Source: CAYPJE01 sp964410945 (GTDB lineage Bacteria; Fidelibacterota; Marinisomatia; Marinisomatales; TCS56). Taken from it: DNA of 64,000 nucleotides. Location: NCBI GenBank assembly GCA_964410945.1, contig CAYPJE010000003.1:74624-138623 (forward strand), in the 5' to 3' direction. A model generated the notes under the pieces. That model ran no database searches. It was not told where the DNA came from and saw only the letters and a program-made list of their open reading frames with translations. Position numbers and translations under genes: made by a program. Positions 9,088 to 17,577 of the stretch are shown piece after piece. How positions within the stretch are numbered: the first letter of the stretch is position 1; each line of letters starts with the position of its first letter.

Positions 9088-9794
9088 ATAAATTAATCAT
9101 ACTGACAATATTGTCTTCAGCACTGTGGGGGCAGTTCAATATCCAGCAGCATTACGATCTGGGGCGCCGGATTCAAACTACAACGACTGAATTTTTCACC
9201 GCCGATGAACAGGATGTATTCTTTACATTCATCGATATCAATTATGATTCAAAACATTTCGATAAAGCCGGTGCTACCGATATCTGGTACGAAGCCGCTT
9301 ACTATCGTCCCACACCGCTTTTGGATGGTAAATTAAATGCCACTGTTCAGTATAATGATGGTATCTATTTCTACCCCCTTGATTCGACCACCCTCGGAAA
9401 TGCCCTGGAGCCGGTCTGGCTGGGGGGGCTCAGCTATCCCTTCCGGATCGGGCAGTTCGTCCTGCCGGTCGATTTGCTGGTTGGTAAACAATCCGGGAGC
9501 GATCAGCTGACTTTCCAGGCCACTGCGGTCTGGTATCTGCCACTGTCGGCACGCTTCACATTGGCCGGTTTCATTGATATCTGGACCAATTCGGACGGGC
9601 CGGATATTTCCATAATGGCCGAACCGCAGGCCCTGGTCAATTTCGGGCAGTTCAGCACCGGGCTGGAGGTGGAAATATCCCGGGGCTTCAGTGGCGCCTG
9701 GACCGACGATAAGGAATACTTCACTTCCACCGGCAGTCAGCGCGATGAGGACTGGTGGTTCATCCCCACTCTATTTCTGAAATACACTTTTTAA
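9084..9794 (+). CDS. DUF5020-like outer-membrane protein
   Basis: A 236-residue protein with signal peptide (LIILTILSSALWGQ). The mature N-terminus, FNIQQHYDLGRRI, and later VFFTFIDINYDS resemble the DUF5020 family of Bacteroidetes, thought to form a small Tsx-like outer-membrane barrel. The protein is strand-rich and ends in Phe (LKYTF), typical of outer-membrane barrels recognised by the Bam complex. The start overlaps marC by 4 bp. The family assignment is from remembered sequence resemblance and should be treated as probable. Substrate is unknown; Tsx-like channels pass nucleosides. Confidence 0.6.
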   Translation: MNKLIILTILSSALWGQFNIQQHYDLGRRIQTTTTEFFTADEQDVFFTFIDINYDSKHFDKAGATDIWYEAAYYRPTPLLDGKLNATVQYNDGIYFYPLDSTTLGNALEPVWLGGLSYPFRIGQFVLPVDLLVGKQSGSDQLTFQATAVWYLPLSARFTLAGFIDIWTNSDGPDISIMAEPQALVNFGQFSTGLEVEISRGFSGAWTDDKEYFTSTGSQRDEDWWFIPTLFLKYTF

Positions 9795-9812
9795 ATATTT
9801 ACAGGGGGCCCG

Positions 9813-10460
9813 ATGTCCAATAAAAAAGAATATGAATATCCCGGACTGGGAGAAGAAATCGCCAACAGTATCACCCACGGCATCGGCGCAGCCTTAAGCG
9901 TTGCTGCCCTGGTCCTGCTGGTGGTATTCGCCGCCCTGCAGGGCGATGCCTGGCGGGTAGTAGGCTTCAGTATTTTCGGCGCCTCGCTGATTATCCTCTA
10001 CCTCACTTCCACCCTCTACCACAGCTTTACCAACCGGAAGGTCAAGCGGCTGTTCCGGGTACTGGATCACACCATGATCTTTATCCTGATTGCCGGTAGT
10101 TACACTCCGATCACCCTTACCATTCTGCGTGGCCCCTGGGGCTGGACATTGTTCGGGTTGATCTGGGGCCTGGCTATTTTCGGTATCGTAATGAAAATTG
10201 CCTTTTTCGACCGTTTCAATGCCCTGTCGGTGGTACTCTATATTGCCATGGGCTGGCTGGTGGTCATCGCCATCAAACCGCTGCTGGCAGCAGCTCCCCC
10301 CGGCCTGATGATCTGGATGGGAATCGGGGGATTGAGCTATACCCTGGGTGTGGTCTTCTATGCCTGGGATCGATTACCGTTCAACCACGCTATCTGGCAT
10401 CTGTTCGTCCTGGGCGGCAGCATCTCCCATTTCTTCGGGATGCTGTTGCATTTGCTGTAG
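9813..10460 (+). CDS. Hemolysin III / TrhA-family membrane protein
   Basis: A 215-residue seven-helix membrane protein of the hemolysin III (YqfA/TrhA, PAQR-related) family. Family hallmarks seen are EEIANSITHGIGAALS at 12-27, YLTSTLYHSF, the LDHTMIFILIAGSYTPI segment with its conserved Asp-His, and the final IWHLFVLGGSISHFFG with metal-type histidines. A strong purine-rich ribosome site precedes the ATG (AGGGGG at 9801-9806). It is the last gene of the plus-strand run, 22 bp before the 3' end of the converging BNR gene. Biological role of bacterial members is tied to membrane homeostasis; hemolysis is not implied. Confidence 0.9.
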   Translation: MSNKKEYEYPGLGEEIANSITHGIGAALSVAALVLLVVFAALQGDAWRVVGFSIFGASLIILYLTSTLYHSFTNRKVKRLFRVLDHTMIFILIAGSYTPITLTILRGPWGWTLFGLIWGLAIFGIVMKIAFFDRFNALSVVLYIAMGWLVVIAIKPLLAAAPPGLMIWMGIGGLSYTLGVVFYAWDRLPFNHAIWHLFVLGGSISHFFGMLLHLL

Positions 10461-10481
10461 ACTGGCATTCTCCCGATTATA

Positions 10482-12758
10482 TTATTTCAATAGATGAAGA
10501 AATTTAACATCTGATATATTCTCATTATCTAAAGATCGTATGGTGCACAGATATATTCCTGATGGTAAAAGAACATTATACGTACCATATCCATCCCAAC
10601 TGAAAAAGTTTATTTCCGATTTTTGACTATAAGTAACATCAGTGTAAACCTTCCTACCAAGCAAATCATATATAGTTAATATCATTCTATCTCTTGAACC
10701 TGAATAATATGGTATGATAGTCATGGAATTAAAAGGGTTAGGATAATTTTGGTATAATTTAAATCTCTGAGGATATAATATTTCATAATCGGCATCATCT
10801 AAAAAAACACTATCTATTTGTGAGTAAATACCATATTTTGTTGCAATATATATTTCATGCAAATTATGAGGATTAACTACGATTCTGTTACATGATCCTT
10901 TGAATATATTTTTCCATGCTTTTCCATCATTATATGTAAAATATACTCCTCCTGGTGAAAATGTAGGAGTATTGATTTGACCATTTTCTACAAGGCTAAT
11001 CAAAATTAACTTATTATCAAGGGGGGAAATACAAATATCGCTTAATGAAATGTTACAATCGATTATATTGAGAGTACTATCAATTGCCACCCAATTATTG
11101 CCTAAATCATCGCTTCTTCTAAGCCCATCTTTTTGTGCTATGTAAATAACATTTCCTTGATTATTAATTGCTACAGATTTTAGTTGAGATACCAATGGAT
11201 AATCTGTTATTATCAACCCATTATTAGCTTGAGTCCATGTCTCTCCACTATTATTTGATATATAGAAACCTACTTCAGAAGCACAAATAAAAATGATTTC
11301 AGAAGATTTTGGACTAAACTTAATATCTTCAATACTCGCTGTATTATCTGTTAATAAAAGATTTGTCCATGTATTTCCTCCATCAATGCTCCTGAATAGA
11401 TCCTTCCCTAAATATCCTGCTTTACCACAATATATTGTATCCGGGTTTTCTGGGTGTACTGCAATTGACCAAGCAAATGAATCAAACGAACCAACAAAGT
11501 TTGTTTGGTACCAATTTATTCCTCCGTCAGTGCTTTTTAATACTCCATATGGACCAGCAGTTACATATGCAATATTGGGATTAATTGTGTTGAATACAAT
11601 ATTTCTGCAAAAAGATTGGATTGTTGTATTTATGCCTAACGATAGTAAAGACCATTGTTCTCCACCATCAGTTGATAAAAATATGCCTTCATCGGGGGTC
11701 CCTGTATAAATGTAATCTGGCTCATATGGGTGGAATGATATATTCAGGATATGACTTTTTACTAAATTAGTCCATTCCCACGCGTTAGCACCATGTTTTT
11801 TATATACGCCATAACCATAAGTGCCTATATACAATTCATCGCACGATGTTTGGACTGTTTCTATATTATAGATATAACGGTTATTTTCTTCTGGTAAACC
11901 ATCATTTATAGATTCCCAAGTTTTTCCACCATTATTAGTCTTATATACATTTCCCACAGTACCTGAATAATAATCACCTGTTACTAAATATATAATATTA
12001 GTATCTTGCCAACATACTGAGAAATCGTTCAGTGCAAATTCATTAGATAAGATATTCCAATTATATCCTCCATCAGTTGTCTTATACAATCCATAAAGTG
12101 ATCCAACATAAACACATTGTGAATTTTCTGGGTGAATTAATATTTTATTGATATTACTTGCAGCACAATTTGTTCTTTCCCACTCTCTTCCAGAGTTATT
12201 AGATCGATACAGCCCATATATTGAATCATTTCCAACTGCATATAGTGTATTTGTATCACTCTGTGAAATGTCTATTTCATCTACAAATGATCTGAAACTA
12301 TACAACAAATCCCAATTTTCACCTTTGTCCACTGATCTATATATATTCTTACCATATACTATTGTATACAGCTCATTAGTGTTTTGATGATTAATTGCAA
12401 GTGATGAACCAATATTTTCATTCTTCTGCCAGTTTATGCCACCATCTTTACTATAACATCCCGAAGCATACATCATGTCTGAATTATTTGGATCAAATGT
12501 AATATATGATGATTGGAAATTTAGATAGCCAGAAGTGTCAAATATTGCTATTGAACAATTCCCTGAGTCCGTGGATCGAAATAATATTCCATCTTCTACA
12601 CTAGCAAAAATAGTACTGGGAGTGTTAGGATTAATCGCAAGACTTCTAACCCTTCCACCTGGTGGCCCAAAATAATTCCACCCTTGTTGAGCATCTAAAA
12701 AAGTTGAAATACACAATAATAATTGACAAAGTCTAATTGTGTACAATTGAATACCCAA
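10482..12758 (-). CDS. Secreted BNR/sortilin-repeat protein with C-terminal sorting domain
   Basis: A 758-residue exported protein. After a signal peptide (LCQLLLCISTFLDAQ) come repeated beta-propeller blades of the BNR/VPS10 type, each with a D-x-G-x-x-W core such as STDGGEQWSLL, TTDGGYNWNIL and NNGGKTWESI; I count about ten. The last 80 residues carry the sorting module (KLYQNYPNPFNS, then LTIYDLLGRKV) and end in a FLHLLK tail, so it is exported through the same route as the glycosidases here. The gene is much more AT-rich than the housekeeping operon beside it and uses AT-rich codons, suggesting recent acquisition. Function unknown; such propellers bind proteins or glycans. Confidence 0.8.
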   Translation of the reverse strand: MGIQLYTIRLCQLLLCISTFLDAQQGWNYFGPPGGRVRSLAINPNTPSTIFASVEDGILFRSTDSGNCSIAIFDTSGYLNFQSSYITFDPNNSDMMYASGCYSKDGGINWQKNENIGSSLAINHQNTNELYTIVYGKNIYRSVDKGENWDLLYSFRSFVDEIDISQSDTNTLYAVGNDSIYGLYRSNNSGREWERTNCAASNINKILIHPENSQCVYVGSLYGLYKTTDGGYNWNILSNEFALNDFSVCWQDTNIIYLVTGDYYSGTVGNVYKTNNGGKTWESINDGLPEENNRYIYNIETVQTSCDELYIGTYGYGVYKKHGANAWEWTNLVKSHILNISFHPYEPDYIYTGTPDEGIFLSTDGGEQWSLLSLGINTTIQSFCRNIVFNTINPNIAYVTAGPYGVLKSTDGGINWYQTNFVGSFDSFAWSIAVHPENPDTIYCGKAGYLGKDLFRSIDGGNTWTNLLLTDNTASIEDIKFSPKSSEIIFICASEVGFYISNNSGETWTQANNGLIITDYPLVSQLKSVAINNQGNVIYIAQKDGLRRSDDLGNNWVAIDSTLNIIDCNISLSDICISPLDNKLILISLVENGQINTPTFSPGGVYFTYNDGKAWKNIFKGSCNRIVVNPHNLHEIYIATKYGIYSQIDSVFLDDADYEILYPQRFKLYQNYPNPFNSMTIIPYYSGSRDRMILTIYDLLGRKVYTDVTYSQKSEINFFSWDGYGTYNVLLPSGIYLCTIRSLDNENISDVKFLHLLK

Positions 12759-12853
12759 TACTATGACAGTCCATAATACTCCGAGTTCAATTTAACAATA
12801 ATTATTATACACTATTATTTCGGCATTGTCAATCTATTTTTTTTATCAATATT

Positions 12854-13097
12854 TTACCATTTTCTGCTTAGAATAAAATCTCTCAACTTTCCACTATACA
12901 CCTTACTGAACTTCAACCTGCTCCCCATAAAATGTGGCAATGTAATCTCTTTGGTCCGGAATACCTCAACCTTCTCATCAGGGCTTAAGCCATATTCTTT
13001 ACCAGAATCTTTCTTTCATCTTTACCTTGGTATGACCAATCATTGGTCTATCATTACAGTCAGCTTCTTCCTTGCTCAGACACTTTGATCCGGGCAT
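12854..13097 (-). pseudogene. Frameshifted remnant of a small gene
   Basis: This lies in the 356-bp gap between the BNR gene and the toxin gene. Reading leftward from an ATG at 13097, an open frame (starting MPGSKCLSKEEADC) continues to about 13011, where a one-base shift moves into a second frame (KDSGKEYGLSPDEK onward) that runs to a TAA at 12854. Joined, they give about 80 residues with protein-like composition, including PHFMGSRLKFSKVY and a basic C-terminus. I do not recognise a family. The joint reading is my reconstruction; the two pieces could be chance ORFs. The rest of the gap, 12759-12853, is AT-rich and holds the upstream region of the BNR gene. Confidence 0.35.
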
Positions 13098-13114
13098 TAC
13101 CCAAACATCTTACT

Positions 13115-13441
13115 CTATCTAAATAGCCGTTCACTAAGTAATTCTTCCAAATCCCTTCGTTCATCAAGTACGCAATGGATAAATACATCCGCATCGTGAA
13201 TCTGATAAATTATACGATAGGGCTTAAAATGTATTTCAAGATATTCAAGGACTCCAATCCGCTCCAGTTCCAGTGGAATATGACCTCGTTTTGCCAGTAA
13301 CTCCAAACCAAGTATTTTCGATTCCAGTTTTTCAAGCAGCACATTCGCCTTGTTAATTGAATCATTGCGGGCCACATAATCATAAATATTTAAAATATCC
13401 TCCTCAGCGTCTGATATAATGAAGACGTTGTAATGCATCAA
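13115..13441 (-). CDS. RelE/ParE-family toxin
   Basis: A 108-residue toxin of the RelE/ParE superfamily. Features are the N-terminal FIISDAEEDILNIYDYVARND helix typical of ParE-type toxins, an RGHIPLEL turn, and the strand FKPYRIIYQIHDADVFIHCVLDERRDLEELL near the C-terminus, where YRIIYQI is the classic core strand. Family members either cleave ribosome-bound mRNA or poison gyrase; ParE-like helices favour the latter, but this cannot be settled by eye. It overlaps the antitoxin gene by 4 bp and is downstream of it, the usual order for Phd-RelE pairs. Confidence 0.88.
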   Translation of the reverse strand: MMHYNVFIISDAEEDILNIYDYVARNDSINKANVLLEKLESKILGLELLAKRGHIPLELERIGVLEYLEIHFKPYRIIYQIHDADVFIHCVLDERRDLEELLSERLFR

Positions 13442-13719
13442 GCTTCGTCTGGTTCAATTCGTTCGCGAATAGCACTAAACGATTCAGACGCCGGCTTATA
13501 ATCACCTGCTTTCAAACTTTTACTGCTTAAAGCCAGGATTTTTAGTAGTGCCAGACTATCCTGAGTCTGCTCATATTTTTTAATATCTTGCAGAATCGCC
13601 TTTGCCTCGCCATTCTGGGTGATTACCAGTGTTTTATCACTGGCGACAATATCCCTGATAATTTCCGAGGCATGGGTTTTCAGGTAACTGATCGGTTTTA
13701 CCGCTTCACTGGTTTTCAT
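13438..13719 (-). CDS. Phd/YefM-family antitoxin
   Basis: A 93-residue antitoxin. The N-terminal half fits the Phd/YefM DNA-binding fold (SEAVKPISYLKTHASEIIRDI, then LVITQNGEAKAILQDIKKYE), and the C-terminal tail, rich in acidic and flexible residues, would wrap the toxin. A good ribosome site (AGGAG, 7 nt before the ATG) precedes it. It is first in the operon and should autoregulate through the inverted repeat just upstream. Confidence 0.9.
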   Translation of the reverse strand: MKTSEAVKPISYLKTHASEIIRDIVASDKTLVITQNGEAKAILQDIKKYEQTQDSLALLKILALSSKSLKAGDYKPASESFSAIRERIEPDEA

Positions 13720-13750
13720 TTAATAGCTCCTACGAATAAGACTTAATATG

Positions 13751-13765
13751 GTCTATATTATAGTC
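13751..13765. promoter_or_regulatory. Probable toxin-antitoxin operator
   Basis: An imperfect palindrome, GTCTATA-T-TATAGTC, with 6 of 7 arm positions paired, lies about 32 bp upstream of the antitoxin start in very AT-rich DNA. Phd/YefM antitoxins bind such palindromes over their own promoter. The TATAAT read on the minus strand within this repeat could be the -10 box. Binding is inferred from position only. Confidence 0.5.
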
Positions 13766-13834
13766 TACTACAATATAATACAATTTATTTCTTTGTGTTA
13801 GCACCAGCCTGCCGGCCTGATAGTAAATTCAGGT

Positions 13835-14161
13835 ATGGCAAACTCCCCCGGATTGAATCAGCGCATCTATCAACTGGTCCGGCAGATTCCTGCCGGCAAG
13901 GTTGCCACCTACGGACAGATCGCCGCCCTGGCGGGCACCGGACCCCGGCAGGTGGGCTTTGCCATGGCCGCCCTGCCCGATCCCGATGTTCCCTGGCACC
14001 GGGTGATCAACAGCCAGGGAAAAGTCAGTACGCGGAAAAGCGGTGACGGGGAGAACGTCCAGCGGGCCTTACTGGAGGCCGAAGGGATCGTCTTCAGCCT
14101 GAAAGGGCGGATAAACCTGAAGCAGGTTCTCTGGGAACCGGATTTTACTTTACTTGTTTGA
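13835..14161 (+). CDS. Alkyltransferase-like protein (ATL; MGMT homologue without the cysteine)
   Basis: A 108-residue protein matching the C-terminal DNA-binding domain of O6-alkylguanine-DNA alkyltransferase: IYQLVRQIPAGKVATYGQIA wing-helix start, GPRQVGFAMAALP, and the active-site motif reading PWHRV where true alkyltransferases have PCHRV. The Cys-to-Trp change is diagnostic of ATL proteins, which bind O6-alkylguanine lesions and hand them to nucleotide excision repair. Length is typical. The 3' end overlaps the converging MFS gene by 12 bp. The start is the ATG at 13835, giving a family-length protein; upstream sequence shows no clear ribosome site. Confidence 0.9.
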   Translation: MANSPGLNQRIYQLVRQIPAGKVATYGQIAALAGTGPRQVGFAMAALPDPDVPWHRVINSQGKVSTRKSGDGENVQRALLEAEGIVFSLKGRINLKQVLWEPDFTLLV

Positions 14162-15424
14162 CGTTTCCCGGGCCTGGTATTCTCTAATAATAAAAATATA
14201 CAGCCCCACACCTACTGCGTAAAGAACAGCCGTAATCAGGAAAATCTGGTAGTAGGGTAATTCCATCCCCCGCAGGAATTGGAAGATCCGGGCGCTCACA
14301 TACCAGGCCGCACTCCACATGCTGGAATTCATGGCGCTGATCAGTTCCTGGTTACGTTCCCCGACGAAATGCATATTCAATTCATTGGTGCTGGGTCCGG
14401 ACATATTCATCAATGGCTGGCGCAACAGGTAGCAGGCGATGGCAACATAGAGCGCTCCAGGTAATGTGGCATAGATTTCAGTCAGGGCCAGGATTATAAG
14501 AAACACAATCGCCATTCCCTGGACCCCGATTATAGCCACATAATAGCCGAATTTCCGGCGGATGAACGGCACCAGCAGGGCGGCAAAAAACACCAGGAAA
14601 GCGGTGGCGCCGCCCAGCAGGCTGAACTGGTCCGAATCCAGGGCAAAGACCGAATTGAAGAACAGGTTGACGAACGGGATTGTCAGTCCGGCCCCGATGG
14701 CGATAATAAAATTGGGTGCCAGGACCTTACCGATTACAAACCAGTCATAGTCGGCCACCAGGCGCTGAAAATAATTGCCGAATTGAGTTACCTGTGAACG
14801 GGGCGGGCCTTCTTCCAGTCGCCAGAAAAGGATAATAGCGGGAATACTGACCAGGATAATCAGCATGAATATATGGTACTCATCCCAGGGAATCTGCCAG
14901 CCGCCCAGTGTCAGACTACCCAGTTTTCCCAGCAGCCCGATCAATCCACCGGAAATAATGAAGGCCAGTGACCAGGTGGCGAAACTAAGAGAAATCGCTT
15001 CCGGAAGCATCGCTTTGGGAGCGGTACGCATGATAAACGGCAAGGCACAGACCTGCAGTAAAACAAACCCGATTCCAACAGTAAAAAAACCGACCTTTGT
15101 TAGCCAGATATTCCCCACAGCCACGGACTGGATGGCCACAAATGAAGACAAGGGAACAATCACTGCCGCTGCCAGGAAATAGGGCCGCAACGGCTTACCT
15201 TTGATCAGCAACCCCACCGGAAAGGCCAGGGACAGCACCCCGAGAAAACGATAGGAGGTAAAGACGGCAATCAGATCATCAGAATATCCCAGCTTCCTCA
15301 GGTAGAGGTTACCGATCAGCATGAAAACCGCATTGACCAGATATAGGATCAGCTGGGCACTGATCAACTGAAGTACCGGCCCTGGAAGCGATAGATAGCG
15401 TGCCAGAAGTTTTCTCATCTGCAA
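14150..15424 (-). CDS. MFS transporter
   Basis: A 424-residue integral membrane protein with about twelve hydrophobic helices and the two-bundle arrangement of the major facilitator superfamily; the central cytoplasmic loop is near residue 195-215 (WRLEEGPPRSQVTQF). The first helix pair contains LYLRKLGYSDDLIAVFTSYRFLGV, a motif-A-like region. The substrate cannot be predicted. The gene converges on the ATL gene, with a 12-bp 3' overlap. No regulator is next to it. Confidence 0.82.
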   Translation of the reverse strand: MQMRKLLARYLSLPGPVLQLISAQLILYLVNAVFMLIGNLYLRKLGYSDDLIAVFTSYRFLGVLSLAFPVGLLIKGKPLRPYFLAAAVIVPLSSFVAIQSVAVGNIWLTKVGFFTVGIGFVLLQVCALPFIMRTAPKAMLPEAISLSFATWSLAFIISGGLIGLLGKLGSLTLGGWQIPWDEYHIFMLIILVSIPAIILFWRLEEGPPRSQVTQFGNYFQRLVADYDWFVIGKVLAPNFIIAIGAGLTIPFVNLFFNSVFALDSDQFSLLGGATAFLVFFAALLVPFIRRKFGYYVAIIGVQGMAIVFLIILALTEIYATLPGALYVAIACYLLRQPLMNMSGPSTNELNMHFVGERNQELISAMNSSMWSAAWYVSARIFQFLRGMELPYYQIFLITAVLYAVGVGLYIFIIREYQARETSNK

Positions 15425-15541
15425 TTAATGCCAGACCGTGGGAAATTTATAATATTTAACATTCCAGGTTATTTAAAATTAAATCCATTCCGATCATTGT
15501 TTGTAGATTATTGCCACATTATTCATGGAACAGGATTAAAA

Positions 15542-15943
15542 ATGAAATACCCTGAAGGACAGTTAATAATCAAGATCAGCGGTCATACGGAAACGGCCGG
15601 CTCCCTGGGTCTGGAGCCCACCACAGCGGTGGAACAGGTCGATGCCCAGCAGCATTTGAATCAGCTTTGCGCACTTTTCGAGGATCTGGGTCTCAGCTTT
15701 GACGATCTGCACACTTTTTACGATGATGTTTCAGCCGGGTTGAATGAAGAATATAATCGTCTTCCCAAAGAAGGGGAGTATCCGGCCATGAGCCTGTCGG
15801 GTTACGATCGCTGGTTCCGGGATATCCTGGAAGCGACCCACATCGCCCACACCCATTTCCACGAGCAACAGCTCCAGCGTCTCCAGGCCCTGGAAACCAG
15901 CTCGACCGCATTCATCAAAAAGATAATTCCAAATGAAACCTAA
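15542..15943 (+). CDS. Hypothetical protein
   Basis: A 133-residue soluble protein from the ATG at 15542, which has a suitable AGGA six bases upstream; an in-frame ATG at 15428 would add 38 residues over what looks like the promoter region. The sequence starts with a strand-like KYPEGQLIIKISGHTET and continues as mostly acidic helices with a His-rich stretch (THIAHTHFHEQQ) near the C-terminus, which could bind a metal. I recognise no family. It is 11 bp ahead of the next gene and probably co-transcribed with it. Confidence 0.6.
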   Translation: MKYPEGQLIIKISGHTETAGSLGLEPTTAVEQVDAQQHLNQLCALFEDLGLSFDDLHTFYDDVSAGLNEEYNRLPKEGEYPAMSLSGYDRWFRDILEATHIAHTHFHEQQLQRLQALETSSTAFIKKIIPNET

Positions 15944-15954
15944 CGGGTGAACCG

Positions 15955-16470
15955 ATGGATAACCTGACTCAGCTCTCCCGGGAAGAACTGATCGGAATGC
16001 TTGATGATTTCGCCAGGAACTGGCTGGCCCATGACGGGCTGTGGTTCCAGGCAGTGGAAAAAACCCATGGCATGGAAGCGGCCATCGATGCCGACCGGGA
16101 AGCCTGGCGGATTTTCACTACCATCGAAGCAAGACGGATAATGAAACGGCATAGCATTGCCGCTGGCAGCGGTCTGGATGGTTTGAAAAGGGCTCTGGGA
16201 TTCCGATTGTACGCTCGCCTCAATAAACAGAGCATTGTGGAAGAAACCGGGAACTCATTTGTATTTCAGATGAATACCTGCCGGGTCCAGGCTGCCCGGG
16301 AACGGAAGAACCTGGATGACTTCCCCTGCAAAAGTGTCGGTATTGTTGAATACAGTGAGTTCGCCCGCACCATCGATCCACGGATCAAAACCGAATGCGT
16401 GGCCTGCCCCCCGGACAACCACCCACCCGAATTCCACTGTGCCTGGAAATTCACAATGGAGAAGGAATAG
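15955..16470 (+). CDS. DUF6125-like protein
   Basis: A 171-residue soluble protein. The segment EELIGMLDDFARNWLAHDGLWFQAVEKTHGMEAAI and the following helix EAWRIFTTIEARRIMKR resemble the DUF6125 family, seen in anaerobic and deltaproteobacterial genomes. The C-terminal half carries conserved-looking cysteines (NTCRVQ, FPCKS, ECVACPP, FHCAW), suggesting a metal site or iron-sulfur ligand set like that in the ATC-hydrolase-like families. Function is unknown. It sits between the hypothetical upstream gene and the secreted protein downstream, all with small gaps. Confidence 0.6.
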   Translation: MDNLTQLSREELIGMLDDFARNWLAHDGLWFQAVEKTHGMEAAIDADREAWRIFTTIEARRIMKRHSIAAGSGLDGLKRALGFRLYARLNKQSIVEETGNSFVFQMNTCRVQAARERKNLDDFPCKSVGIVEYSEFARTIDPRIKTECVACPPDNHPPEFHCAWKFTMEKE

Positions 16471-16476
16471 CACTAA

Positions 16477-17577
16477 TTGCCTTCCCGTATCCTGACAACG
16501 GTCATCTTTAGCCTGCTTACCGTATCACAGGCCGGCAGCACCACGGATTATTATTTCTATCACCCTGAAATTGCCCAAGGCTCAGAAGCCTGGTTCAACC
16601 CTGTTACCCTGGCCCTGAACGGCAGCTTCGATATCCTGCGCAACGGCTCCCGTACCCGCGATATAACCGAACTGGAATACGGACTTGGCTGGGATAATGT
16701 CTGGTACAATATCTCCCGGCCGGTAAAACGTATCGAACAATTCGGCTGGTCGGAATTCCTGGCCCATGAGGTTCTGCCGCTGAAAGGCCTGGATAAAAAC
16801 TATTCCCAGTACTGGCCCAACTACGCCACCCATATTGTGGGTAATGGGATGCAATATATAAAAGTGGCCGAGTGGTTCGACTGGCACGGTTACCATTACC
16901 CGCGCCTGCTGGCCTTCCTCAACACCAGTCTGTATCAGATCATGAATGAGGTCGTGGAGCATTCCTCCCGTCCCGGCGTCAACGTTGATCCCATCGCCGA
17001 CATTCTGATCTTCAATCCACTGGGATTCCTCCTGTTCAGTTTCGAAGGTCCCAGACGATTTTTCTCCGAAACGACCCAGCTCTGCGACTGGTCCCTCCAA
17101 CCGCTCCTGCTGCCGGTCTCGACCGAGCTGGTCAACGCCGGACAGCAGTACGCCTTCAAGTATCCCCTCCCAAAACTGGACCGGATAAAAGGGTTCATGT
17201 TTTGGGGAATTCAGGGCATGACCGGCCTCAGTTTTGTACGCAGCGGCGGTTTTACCAACTCGGTTGCCATCGGAGTAGTAGCCAACAACCTGGTGGAAAA
17301 ACGGCTGGGGGTGCTGGAATTCATGACCGCCAATCTGGACGGGGCCATCGGTTACTTCCGCGATTACCGGAATTCACTGCTGTATTCGTTAATCCTTACC
17401 GGGCCACAACTCCCCAATTGCCGGATAAATATCTTCCCCGGTGTACTGCAGTATAAAACAATTACGCCTGGAATCTACCTGGGCTTTGGTGAATGGGATG
17501 GGCTGGTGTTCGGGCTGACCATTGCCAGCATACCGGTTGGTTTGGGCACAGCAATAATCAATAATGGAACACAATAA
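16477..17577 (+). CDS. Secreted or outer-membrane protein of unknown function
   Basis: A 366-residue exported protein that starts with TTG at 16477 and has a short signal peptide ending near VSQAGS. The mature protein is rich in Trp, Tyr and Gly, with segments such as NYATHIVGNGMQYIKVAEWF, MNEVVEHSSRPGVNVDPIADI and a C-terminal alternating strand pattern. The middle part reminds me weakly of DUF3943-type proteins (conserved HxxG then a helical E..PS.ND element), but not enough to assign it. It starts 6 bp after the DUF6125-like gene and shares one base with the pentapeptide gene, so these form an operon. Confidence 0.55.
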   Translation: MPSRILTTVIFSLLTVSQAGSTTDYYFYHPEIAQGSEAWFNPVTLALNGSFDILRNGSRTRDITELEYGLGWDNVWYNISRPVKRIEQFGWSEFLAHEVLPLKGLDKNYSQYWPNYATHIVGNGMQYIKVAEWFDWHGYHYPRLLAFLNTSLYQIMNEVVEHSSRPGVNVDPIADILIFNPLGFLLFSFEGPRRFFSETTQLCDWSLQPLLLPVSTELVNAGQQYAFKYPLPKLDRIKGFMFWGIQGMTGLSFVRSGGFTNSVAIGVVANNLVEKRLGVLEFMTANLDGAIGYFRDYRNSLLYSLILTGPQLPNCRINIFPGVLQYKTITPGIYLGFGEWDGLVFGLTIASIPVGLGTAIINNGTQ

